DNA from: Syngnathus acus
Lineage: Eukaryota; Chordata; Actinopteri; Syngnathiformes; Syngnathidae
NCBI RefSeq assembly: GCF_901709675.1
Contig: NC_051087.1
Location: 5,165,001-5,229,000 of the forward strand
Reading direction: 5' to 3'
Length of the DNA stretch: 64,000 bases
Under the pieces are notes generated by a model. The model was not told the DNA's origin. It did no database searches and was given only the letters and a program-made list of their open reading frames with translations. Below are positions 11,084 to 22,400 of the stretch, piece after piece (the stretch's first letter is position 1; each line of letters starts with the position of its first letter). The position numbers and the translations under genes were made by a program.

Positions 11084-11749
11084 CTACGAATGGATGTGAG
11101 CGAACAGCAGGCGGATCATGTCTGGTCGGTGGGACGCCCGGGCCACGTCCACAGCCGTCTGGCCGTGAGCGTTGGCGCGGCCCAGGTCAGAGAGCGGCGC
11201 CAGGAACTCCACGGCGTGGCGGTGGCCCTCACGGATGGCCAAGTGAATGGGCAGGGCGCCGCCATGGTCTGCCACGTTCACCGAGGCGCCGTGTTCCACC
11301 AGGACCTGCAGCGTGTCCACAAAGCCAGTGCGGGCGGCGTCGTGGACTGGGGCGGTCCCGCCCGCATCCTGCACGTTGGGGTCGGCTCCTCTTTCCAGGA
11401 GCAGGCGAGCTACCTTGGAGTTGCCCATCATCATCACCTGCACAACTACACTCAGTGAGACTTTGGGTTACACTTTTTTGTGGCTACATCTCCTGAATGA
11501 ATCAATGTGAATGTGTGTGGTTGTTTCTCCACTTCACGACTATTGCCTAAACTCTGCTGGGATTTCCAAACACTCATTAGAAAACCCATAATCGTCAAAC
11601 GCTCTGTAGCTCACCTGGAGCGCTGTCCTCCCGAACTCGTTGACTGTATCGGGATGCAGCCTGCATTCCTCCAGGATCCTCCGCACCTCATCGAGGTTCC
11701 CCCTGGCCGCGGCTCCCGTCAATCCTCGGGCGCCGTGCATGTGAACCAT
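11084..11749 (-). CDS. cdkn2d: CDK4/6 inhibitor p19-INK4d
   Basis: Coding exons 11749-11615 and 11437-11084 (minus strand, phase 0) give 162 residues; human CDKN2D has 166. INK4 proteins bind CDK4 and CDK6, block cyclin D kinase activity and hold cells in G1. The protein is a run of ankyrin repeats: [20 protein letters not shown], then FGRTALQ followed by VMMMGNS, then [20 protein letters not shown], then [18 protein letters not shown]. The split after TALQ is the INK4-type intron. The segment DAARTGF with [10 protein letters not shown] favours CDKN2D over CDKN2C. The ATG chosen is the first in a pyrimidine-preceded exon starting at 11781. A non-coding first exon ends at 12007 (donor AAG then GTAGGC). 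The human neighbour AP1M2 lies directly upstream on the same strand, as here. Confidence 0.92.
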
Positions 11750-12009
11750 GTCAGTCTCCGCTTCGTCTTTACGTCTGCTCTCTAGGAGCGGAGACGGAAG
11801 GAAAGAGCGACGTCTCAGATACATACATTAAGAAAAAAACAAACCTCAAGGCGACTATAAGCGACATTCGAGTGGCTCCGTCTGTCCGGAACACGCAACC
11901 GAAAGCGACGGTGGGGGCACGTCAACGGAATCTTTGACGGCGATTAGCTAGCAGGCTAACGGCTAACATAAAGGAGACCGGCGAAAGGTGCGGATTAAAA
12001 GCCTACCTT

Positions 12010-12310
12010 GATGGATTTTTTGGGGGTTTGGCGATGTCGCGGAGCTTTCCTCACTAGATATCCTCAAGGACGGTTATTATTGAAATGAAATACCAACGCT
12101 AAATGTTTAGAAATATTAGGAAAATACATTTGCGCGCTGAGTGCCTCACAGCCGCGTCGCGAGTATACAATTTACAAACAGTGAAGAGAGCACGCGTCGA
12201 CCAATAAGGGCTCGCCAAGAGGGTGGGGTCTTGTCCTATATGGTAAAGAGGCGGAGCCAATGCCCGTTACTACAATATCACCGTGGCAACAGTATGAGTC
12301 GACCAATCAG
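12010..12310 (-). promoter_or_regulatory. cdkn2d: cdkn2d promoter with three CCAAT boxes
   Basis: CCAAT occurs at 12201-12205, 12257-12261 and 12303-12307 (spacing 56 and 46), with a GC-rich AGGCGGAGCC next to the middle one. This lies just upstream of the predicted non-coding first exon of cdkn2d. Clustered CCAAT boxes are the usual NF-Y platform of TATA-less, cell-cycle-regulated promoters, which would suit a CDK inhibitor. Function is inferred from motifs only. Confidence 0.5.
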
Positions 12311-12559
12311 AACCCGCGCTGAAGAAACCTGGTGGTTCGTGTACGTTTGTTTGTGGAGGAACTTCATTCATTTCTGCCCTTTTTCACACAACAATCGTCT
12401 GGAAATTCCATCGGTCATAAAAAAAAATCACGATACAATACTGCAATCATCCGTAAGTGCTGCAAACTCAGGATAAAGGTGAAAATGAAGAATCAACATA
12501 ACTTGAGAAAAATGGAGACATTCTCTCAACCTAATATTTCAAGGGAAATGGTACAAAGC

Positions 12560-12565
12560 TTTATT
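12560..12565 (-). other. ap1m2: ap1m2 poly(A) signal (AATAAA, minus strand)
   Basis: TTTATT on the plus strand reads AATAAA on the minus strand about 150 nt after the ap1m2 stop codon. This would give a very short 3' UTR and an ap1m2 end only ~250 nt before the cdkn2d promoter CCAAT cluster. Confidence 0.55.
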
Positions 12566-12712
12566 TGTTTCTAGAAGCTTTCAACATTCATAACAATAAA
12601 AATCCATCCTCTTATTATTCAAGATCAGAAACATCAAATAGTTAAGGTGAAATTGAAAAGGCTGCTCAGTCGAGTATTTCAATGGATTGTCAAATGCTCT
12701 TTTCCTCAGACT

Positions 12713-15661
12713 TTAGATATTTGTCCTCAGCTGGTAATCTAAACAAACAAATAAACAAACAAAACATGTTCATTAGATTTGGGTGATCTTGACATCTAAC
12801 ATACATGTTCAGGATTATAATAAATTATATATAAAAAAATGTACTTTTCGCAATACTCCGATTAAATACATACAAACACATGCTACTCTATTATTGTGCA
12901 TGTGTACAGGCCAGTGGGCACATACGGTATACATTTCAAGGGTGGGTAGAAAAAATTAAAAAACCAGTCAGTTACCTCCACTTTGCGTAATGTACCGGAC
13001 CCATGGCAATGCTTGGTAACCACTTTTTTCTATGATCTTCATATACCGCACCTGTTAAAAACAGATTCAAACACACTGTTTGACAGTCTATAATTGTCAC
13101 AACATTTTCATCCAAAGATCAAATTCATTGCAACATGACACGCACCTCCACATACCAAAATAGTTGAAGGTTTTGAAACAGCATAAACACACAAGCACAC
13201 ATGCATACCTGTATTCCAGAAACTGTGAAGTAAGGGATTTCAAATTTGACAGTAATGGGAGGTTTGCCCTCAAGCTCATCCTTTTCCACACTGGGTAGAC
13301 CAAAGTGAGCCCTCATTAGGAACTCTTTGCCTCCCTACATAGATGGACAAAGATTTTGTTAAGGTAAAAAAACGGAACTTTTCTCCACAAAATTGTTAAC
13401 AAATCCCATACAGTGTAGTCAAAGATTCTTACTGGGAAAGATTTGATGGTCCACACCACCATGTTCTTCTCCGGTACATATTTGGCATGGCCCGTGCTGG
13501 TTTTAAACTTTGGGGAGTCGGCATCACTGGGGACGGGAACCCTCACCTCCACATTGTTTGCTACTGATTGTTTTTTAAATTGTCCCTTTGCCTAAAGTGT
13601 CACAAAATAATAACAAAGGAGAACTACATGAAAAATGAAAGCTCAGCAAATTGATAGAATTTCAAACACCATACCTTCACCATGATTTCCACTCTGCTGT
13701 GAGAGAACTTCTCGATGACTGATTCGATCCATATCAGTGGTTTCACCTGTGACAGATGGCAATTTTACACGTCAAAAATCAAGCACGATTGGAAACTAGG
13801 GAAATAGCGAAAGAGGCTAACATGGGTATTGATGCGGTAGGACATAAGCTCAGACTCCCCATCCGGAGGAATGAAGGAGATGGTGCGGTCGTTCTCGAAG
13901 CGTGACAGACGTACGCACTGGTGGAACTTCACATCTTCCATTACCACCGTCTTGCCCTTGTCCCCTAAACAGTCGGTATAACTATCAAGGAATTCAACAT
14001 TGTGGATTTACGAAGGCGTTCGCGGCTCACGTACGTCCGGTGAGCGCGAAGAGCACTCTGTCGTTGAGACCGAGTCGTAGTTCGGGCATCCCTGAAAGCA
14101 TGGTCTTTAGTTTGATGCTGCCCACGATGTCGCTGCTCATCACACCGCCATTTGCATTCACCTGAATAAGCACAAATGTGTTTATTAGCGCCTTCTTATT
14201 ATTTACAAAACAGAAAAACTGTTTAACGACACAGTTTGCTGTCAGTTACAGCAAGTCCTGTTGTTGCTAAGATTAGAACCATGAACTTTTGAACTGGCCA
14301 TGGACTACCATGCTTCGCTAAGAAAAATACAAGTATTCAAATCTTAATTTTATGTTGTCGAATTTGGCTTGTTGCAATAGAAACCTACCAACACATTAAT
14401 GGATTCTATGACGTCAATAAAGACTTCATTCTTCTTGTACTTGATGCCCTCAGACCTCCAGGAAACAGCGTTGGTGACCGTGGTCGGCACTTTTGACTTG
14501 GCCACCTCGAGTTTTGCCCCTTCCTGTGTAATGTACCTATATAAGAAGACACAATGAAACATCATTTGGACCAAAAGAGTTGTGTGTTTGGCTGAGCCTC
14601 ACTCCTGAAGGATCTTGCTGTCAGTAGTCTGAGGAAATCCAAAGTCCATCAGCTCATCCAGGAGCTCATAGACGACCACAAAGTTGTCCTGAATGCTCTC
14701 CTCCTCCAGTTCTTTAAAATACTCTGTGAACACCTGCAAAAGTCACAAAATAACTGTGCTTTAAATGACTTTTCTGGTTGATTTCCAATGGGACTGGAAA
14801 AATAGTAAACAAACAAAAATAATAAGGATACACACTCACCTCGACAAGTTTATAGAGGAAGGAGTACACGAGCGAGGCGTTAGAGTTCTTGTTTGTCATG
14901 GCCACCACTGCAGCAATATTAAGTCAAGGAGATTTTACACAGCACAACCATGCACTTTTTGTTTTGCAATTCTAAATACTTTAGCACAGGTGGATACAGT
15001 AGAGGTTACTGTGTTTGATCCACATGAAGTGAACGTTGCCGTGCGACATCACCGGACACATAAGACCTTCCTCGTCGTGTTGCATGAGCAGAGGCATGAA
15101 GTGTTCAATCTCCACCATGTCCACATCACCCTTGTAGTTACGACATATCAACACCTGAACGCAGAAGCATATCAGATGGCTTATTGTGCAAAAAAAAAAA
15201 GTTTCAATTAGACATAATGTAGTATAGTATTTTGCTTCCTGTGTGTAGCAGCCTACTAAAGTTGAGAACCTAAAACACAGCATCACCACTTACAAGAAAC
15301 ACAAGGCCTTGGACTGCCATTAAATTATGTTTGATCAAATTGTATTGCTAATATTTGTAGAAGGCCTCAGGGGCAACAGATTTATTTGCTGCAGGCGTTC
15401 TCCACGGACACCTGTCGCTCAACCCGGAAGTACAGAAGTAATGCTAAATGAGTATCATGGGTGCTTCATTAATTTTTAACAGCGCTATTAATGTTTAACA
15501 ATTAAAGCAGCATTTATAGCTTAAAACGTACATTTTAAAAGCGGTATGTCCGGTCACTTTGGTCGTTTGAAAGTGTGAAATCACAACAGAAACAACGACA
15601 TACAGTATATCGATCTTACCTTCCCCTTGAGGTCCAACACAAACACAGCCGATAGAGACAT
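12713..15661 (-). CDS. ap1m2: AP-1 clathrin adaptor mu-2 subunit
   Basis: Twelve coding exons: 15661-15620, 15154-14998, 14907-14840, 14733-14603, 14536-14389, 14161-14035, 13964-13822, 13746-13675, 13591-13433, 13334-13209, 13051-12976, 12738-12713. Phases agree throughout and give 424 residues (human AP1M2 has 423). The product is the medium chain of AP-1, which sorts YxxPhi cargo between the trans-Golgi network and endosomes; mu-2 is the epithelial form, used for basolateral sorting. Exons 1-4 encode the longin-like N-domain (MSLSAVFVLDLKGK ... NVHFMWIKHSNLYLVA). The mu-homology domain follows (NAVSWRSEGIKYKKNEVF, DVKFHQCVRLSRFENDR), and the end reads PWVRYITQSG then DYQLRTNI. NASLVYSFLYK, PSDADSPKFKTS and FGLPSVEKDE favour AP1M2 over AP1M1. 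The last coding exon is only 26 nt. Confidence 0.94.
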
Positions 15662-18600
15662 ACTGGCCGAACACGCACCAAACAGGTTAAAGTTTCCAAC
15701 CGGAGTCCACAACTCTCAATAAATAAATTATAACTCTAAAACCATCCGCATCGAAGAAATTCATCAACGCTGGTCGTGTGCTCCGCAATCCTCACCGCGA
15801 CGCTTCCCCTGAACGCGTCGTGACGTCATCGTATCCAGGTGAAACATTGACCAGGCTCACCTGCATGCCCCCCCCGGACAAGATGCACCGCTCAAAGTGA
15901 CCACTCGAGGGCGCTGCATGCACACAAATGACATGAATAACTTTCATTCAGAGGTCAAACAAACAAAATATTTGGACGATGTTGATGTTGAGTACCTTTG
16001 AGAAATGAAAAAATATATAACTATTGTGATACAAACTCAAAAATACATTTCACGCCTCCCCTGCATTTATAGCTGCCATGAGTAACTTCTTCTTTACCTT
16101 TATATAAGTACTACGTATCATGGCCTCCATCCATGTGGACAGCCTCTTATCAGTCGTGTGTGGACACTCCTTGGTCGTGAATCAACAATGGCACCCTGTT
16201 GTAAAAAAAAAAAAGTGTTTGCTCAGATGGATGTCTTTCTCACTGTTTCGCTCCATGTTTTCTAACATCGGTTTGGCTTTTGCTCATAGGAGATCATGTA
16301 GAAATCATACAGAAGAGCGTTCTTTGTAAGCAATAATGCAAACCATCATTAATCTTTGATGTTTTTCATAAGTCAAGTTAGTTTTTGTCATGAACTGCAG
16401 CACCTTTTGAGAACACTAAAATCTGTACATATACCTCACTCACCGCATTTCCAAGAAATAAACTTGTCTTTTTCTGAAATTAAACTGCAGTTAGGTCTTT
16501 TCTTTTATTTGTTTTATTTGTTTCACAATTCAACACTCAGGAATTGAAAAAAACAAACAAAAACAAAACCAGAACAAGAATGTTGTCCAGGGACAAATAG
16601 AATTAGCATGTAGCGGAAAAGAAGTCAGAGTTGACTTAGTCAAAGAATGCCTTGTTGAAAATACCTGGGGTGATACCAAGTGTGGTGAGTCATTGTGTAA
16701 TCGATACTAGCGACCAGTGCTTCACAAATAATGTTTTTATTGCTAATAAAGTAACATTTCACCGAACTATAAGGGTGAACGATACGATTCAAGCGTAATA
16801 TGTTACACATAAACGTAAGTTAAAAAACAAACAGATGTATTTATCCATCTATTCTTGCAATAAAGTTAAATACAACCGAACTGTAACGCACAAAGAGTCA
16901 CATTGAGAATCATTACATTCAAAGCACCTCTTGCCAAATAACATTCACCATTTGCCACGCCTTTGATCATTTACAATAGCTTATTTTCTCCCTGCTGGGT
17001 GTGATTGAATTTGATTGGTTACCAAGTGACACATCGATTGTGACTTTCTCAATAGAACAATTTGTGCCATTGTTCAGGGGATAATCTTCATCTACGTACA
17101 TCCCAACCCTTCACTGTTTCATCTTCGCGGACACTCCCCGGTTGCGTTGAAGATGCGGTGGCGTGAGATGAGACTCCTCCCACTCTCGCAGCAAGCCGGC
17201 CAATGAGGATGCGGCGACGGCATGAGGTGAGGATGTGGGACGGGTGGAGCAGGTGATGCATGAGATAAATTTGCCTGTCATCTCATGGGAATAGCATGGC
17301 AGCCTCATTAGGATGTGTCAAAACATATGCATGATGCAAAGACTCGACAATGCACTTCGATTATGCAAGGTGGCGGATAACATTCAAATCGATTCATTAT
17401 AGAAAAATCAAACAATCTTTGCCAACCGAATCTAGTGGCGTAACATTCGGTTGTGGAATGTGAATGCCAGATCCGGATCGACAACATAGCACACATGCAT
17501 GTGGCAATTCCAACTGGTAGAACGTGCAGCGTGGGTCTGCACAAGTGTTGCCTCATCATGACAGTTTGAGAACTAACCTCACTCACTTAATTACCCACGG
17601 CAGCCACGTTGCTGCGGCAACCATAAGCGAAAATGACGAACGATCCCTCACAGGGTAACCTTCTTTGGTTTCAAGACCACGCAAACACATATTTAAATAT
17701 TTATGGAAAGAACTGGAAATAAACAGGTAGGTTTGTAGCAATATTTCTCATCAATACACATCTTGTTGGGTGTTCCTTAACTAAGTTGTTTCGGTTAATC
17801 GCTTGGGTATAGGTAGCCTACTACTCTATTCTTACAACCCTCTCTTTCTCTCTCACCTTAGATGACAAGACAGTTTTTAGAGAGATCACCTTCAATGATA
17901 AAAGAGTTTAGAGAATCTATTCATACCATCATACACAATCTAAGAGCAACAATCTTTAAAAAAAGCTATTTCACGTATGTAGTACGAGATAATATTTTTT
18001 TAGAGTGCAAAAGGTACGAATAATGGCCAAATCATACATTTAGATCTGGAAAAAAAAGCCTGAACATTTCCGTAACTTTTTTTTTTTTATTTCTAAAAAG
18101 GCAAACACAACGTGACAAAAATACGGGCACTAAACAAGCAATGTATAATATGGATACGTTAACAAATATTCTGCTTTACGTGTGCCTTGCTTTTCACAGT
18201 GGAAACAAAGTCATACAAAAATCAAGCGATCAAAAATAAAATGCGATTGTCACTCAAAAAAAAAAAAAAAGATTAACAGCTGCACAGAGCCAAGACGTGG
18301 AGGTCATTTGTTGAATGTGTAGTTTTGCCTGAAAATAAAACTTAACACAGTGAAGACTAATTGAGAATTTGCATTAAAATATTCCTTATTCATTAATCTT
18401 CTGAACCAGTCTTGCTGATCGCCAGCGAATTGCGATTAAAATATAATTAAAACTTGTATAAAAAAAAAAAAGATTGTGCACTTCCAAATGTTCACAATGG
18501 AAATGCCAAATATTAATACAGCACACAATGGTGATAATTATATCACACTTAAATATGTCCAGAATATGATTCAGTTTGGGGATATTACAGCAATACCACA

Positions 18601-19403
18601 CAATCAACAACATAACATTATCCACCACAATAATAAATAAAAAATATTTCCCGATTCAGCGCACACAGAAAAGGAAACAGTTTGAGTGTCTTCCAAAAAT
18701 ATTTGCACACTATGTACATTTTTTTTTATCACTACTCAAGAGTCACATTTGACATCTTCAATTGAAACAACTTCTTCATTTTTGGTTGAACAGGAAATTC
18801 AGCAGCGTACACATTTAAAAAGCAAACCGCCTGCGCTATTTCCTCTTCATTCAGACGCAATGTAAAAAACGCATCACAAGGCAAAATACGTGCAACACAC
18901 TTTTACCAAGTAAACAAAAACTTTAACATTCTTTACGGTTGTCATGGCTGGGAAAAAAAAAAAAAACTACTGGTCTGAGCTATAACAATTAATGGACATT
19001 AACTACCAGCATGCGTCTGAAAGGCACGCTTGTGTTCTAAGACATCACTGGCTTTTGAATCCTGGAATCATTGGGCGCTTTACAATAGCAAAAGGCAGCA
19101 GCCAAGAATAAATATATTACCAAAGCTGTTGGTTACATTCAAACCGGCACAAAAGAAAAAAAAAAATGTGCAAGTGTCGTCTTCTGAACTTCATTCTGAC
19201 AAAATGTTGGAGGTTTGACTTGCATGACGACCCCCCCCCCCCCTTCATTTGCCTAATCCAGCCATGTCTGGTGCTTCTTTGGATTGCGCCAAGGTCAAAA
19301 AGTCACAGCAATGATAAAGTAACGCCAGGAAAACAAAAATGGCTTCATTTCTTTTTGTGCGGGAAAACCAACAAAAAACAAACTGAATGTCTTTGACATG
19401 TTA
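15662..19403 (-). other. ap1m2 promoter side and probable ldlr 3' UTR
   Basis: No coding exon was found. At 15.66-15.9 kb lies the ap1m2 5' flank, including a CGTGACGTCATCG element near 15820 (CRE-type TGACGTCA). From 19403 leftwards is the region after the ldlr stop. It is AT-rich, with several ATTTA-type elements on the minus strand (for example around 17690-17705). It also has a minus-strand AATAAA near 16736-16741 that could end a long 3' UTR. Long, AU-rich ldlr 3' UTRs are known in mammals; the extent here is a guess. Confidence 0.35.
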
Positions 19404-22400
19404 TCATGCAATGTCTATGTCCTCCGTACACAGCATTTGCCTCTGCGAAAACAAAAATTAGATTCGAGTTCAGTGTCATTGTATTCGTACAAGGTACAAG
19501 GCAATGAAAAAGAGGAGTACCAAAATCTGTCGTGACTTCTTTTGGTACTACTGAGTACCAGAAAAAAACGGTACCGTGGGCACCTAAATCTATCCTTATA
19601 AATTACGACAGTACTCGTGCGGAAGAGTTGGCAATTTTCCATGATGCACTTGAACACAGCAGAGTGTAACGAACTCACACAGGCTAAAAAAAAAAACATT
19701 TCTGGGTTTTAAGCAAGCGAGGTCTTTGGATTACAGTTTCGCACGCCATTTTGCCTCAACGCATTTAACAATCAAGTATCAATAGTTTGTGAGGATTACC
19801 TGCAGATGGACGTAGCCTTCAGAGTTCCTGCAGATTTGCATCTCGTCTTCTGTGGTTTTCTGGTAAACGGGGTTGATAAAGTGCATGGTGTTGGTGTTCC
19901 TCAGTCTCCAGTGTCTCCAGAGCAGCATGGCTCCAAATAACAGCATGATCATGACCACTGCCGTGAAAAATAGAAGGCACCAAGGTGAGGTTTAAATGTG
20001 AGACAATGCAGAGAAAGAGGAAGCTTGACTTGGAGGATGTTTACCAATTGGAATTACGATGAAGAGAGCAGCAGTGTGGGACGGCTGCGCCTCGGTGGTC
20101 CCGTCGGCAAGTCTGTTGGCTAAAAAAAAAGAACAGAGAATAATATTTGCTATATGGCTCATTCTTTCATGAAAAATATACAACAGCTAAAATATTTCAT
20201 TAAAAAAAGTGGGTTTACACAAGTGGTGTCAAACTCTGGCCCGCGGGCCAAATGTGGCCCAAGGTGTAATTATATTTGGCCCGCTAAGACAAATTGTGTC
20301 AATACTACAATTGAAAATTGTCTTGACTTTTTAAAAAAATAGAGAAGTTTCTAGCAATTTTTATTACCATTCATCTTTTTAAAAATGTGAACAGTTTATG
20401 CTAATCTGATTTCAAAACTAGCAAGTCATCAGTTTGTTGCGTAACCTATACTGTATGTAATACGAGACGAGGCCGAGTTCGACACCCCCATTTAGGAAAT
20501 ACTTTTAGAGCGCCACTAGATGTGACTTACTTTGAGCTGGAGCTGAAGGTTTCAGTCCAGGGAAGACGTCCGGCTTCTGGGAGCTGGTTCTTGAGGTAGT
20601 CGAGGTTGTTTCGGCATCAGTGGAGGTATTTGTTGGAAGCGGCCGGTCTTCTGGCGCGACTGAGCCTGATGGCCCAAACACGAATCAGTCTCTGAGGGTT
20701 TCACGAGCCACTGTGAGGAAACGCCTACCTTCCACACATTTCCTCATGTCAGCCGCCATGCTCATGTGATCAGGGCAGGCGCAGGTATATTTCGGCGAAC
20801 GTTGATTGATGACAGGAGCAGGAAGGCACAGGAACTCACAGCCTCCATTCATACGGTTCTTCTCTGCGCACCAGTTGGAACCTGCGAGCAGAAGAAAAGG
20901 TTCAAGAATGGAAGCCTTGTGTTCATCTGAGCTGTGGTGATTTCTGTGTACCGCTCGGTTGCTTGAGGTCGTGGAAGAGCACGATGTCCTCCGGCTGGTA
21001 CAGGTTGGAGGCCAGCATCGTGATGTCGTGTCCCGTCTCACGGTTGGCGCTGTAAACAGCTTTGTTGCCCGTGTCGGTCCAAAACACTTTATCCTGTTTA
21101 AAAGAAAATATATTTTAACCAGTACTTTTTTTTTTTCTCCACACAAGAAGTGCACACAACATTTCACTCGCTCAGCACGAAATGAGCTTGGCAACGTCAA
21201 CAAGTGGAGCCCAAATTACTTTGAGATAATTGGTTAATTGTGCACACACCCACATTTGAGGACAGAGTTGTGAATGAAACACTACGCAGAAAATTAAATT
21301 GAGCCAATTTCTCTGCAACACGTACAGCTCTGGAGGAAAAAAAGAAAATGTATAGACTAACCTCAAACACAGCCAGCGAAAGGGGATGCAAAAGCTTTTC
21401 TTTGCTGAGGATGAGTGTGTGTCTGGTCCCGCCGTTCACGTCCACGCTGGACAGCGCGTGTATCTTGGAGTCCACCCAATAGAGACGCTGGTTGACGAGG
21501 TCTGTCGAGAAACATTATTGCCTATCTTGCTCATCTTGATTGGCTTCAAAATGACAAGTGATGGATGCGAGCTTACCGAGGGTGATTCCATTAGGCCACA
21601 CAATGTCGTCGGTTACCAAGGCAACACGGTCAGCTCCGTTCAAACCGCTCTTTTCTATCCTTGGCGTCTCGCCCCAGTCAGTCCAGTACATGAAACTGAC
21701 AAAGACGGTTTGAATTACGCTCAGCACCGATCATCAACGAAGCGTTTCAACTTACTTGTTCACGGGATCCACCGTTATGGCTCTTGGCTTCTGAAGATTA
21801 TCAGCGATCAGCGTTTTCCTCTTGTGGCCATTTGTGGTGGCCACAGAGATGCTCTGTAAAGAACTGTCGGTCCAGTAGATGTTGCCGTGGATCCAGTCGA
21901 CGGCGAGGCCTTCCGGGGCCTCGATCCCAGTGCCGATCACCACCGTGTGATGGGAGGAGTTGGCGGCCGTGTCTATCTCGCAGCTGATTCAAATCGACAG
22001 CATAAATATTTGGCTTAGGTTGAGAGGATTCATGACAGATGACAGTTTGATAGGTTTTTAACCTGTAGATTTTCTTGTGGGAAAGGTCCGACCAGAAGAT
22101 GATCTTGTTTGAGATGTCCATGTCCAAAGCCACCGCGTTCTTCAGCCCGCTCATCACAGGCATGTACTCACTACGATCCACCGTCAGCATCCTCACATCA
22201 TGCCGATCGGTGAAATAAAGTGCGGCCGTGGTGCCTGGAAGAGACGGCGAGATCAAAGATGTGGTCTCCATTCCGGAGCGTGATTCATGTTCCCGAGCAT
22301 TACCTGAAACGGCTTTGCACGTCTTGCTAACTGGGTCCATCTCGTAGCCGTCTTTACAATCGCATTTGTACCTGCCGGGTTCATTGATGCAAATCTGGCT

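Noticed and set aside
11540-11824. Longer N-terminus for cdkn2d starting MYLRRRSF
   Set aside because: A pyrimidine tract and CTAG acceptor end at 11782, so those codons are intronic. Starting at 11749 gives a protein of the expected INK4d length.
12141-12476. 111-codon plus-strand open frame between cdkn2d and ap1m2
   Set aside because: Overlaps the CCAAT-rich promoter, shows no conserved motif, and has no supporting splice or polyadenylation context.
20223-20489. ldlr exon or retrogene fragment
   Set aside because: Terminal inverted repeats and the GGCCCGCGGGCC core mark it as a hAT-like element; it lies between two in-phase ldlr exons.
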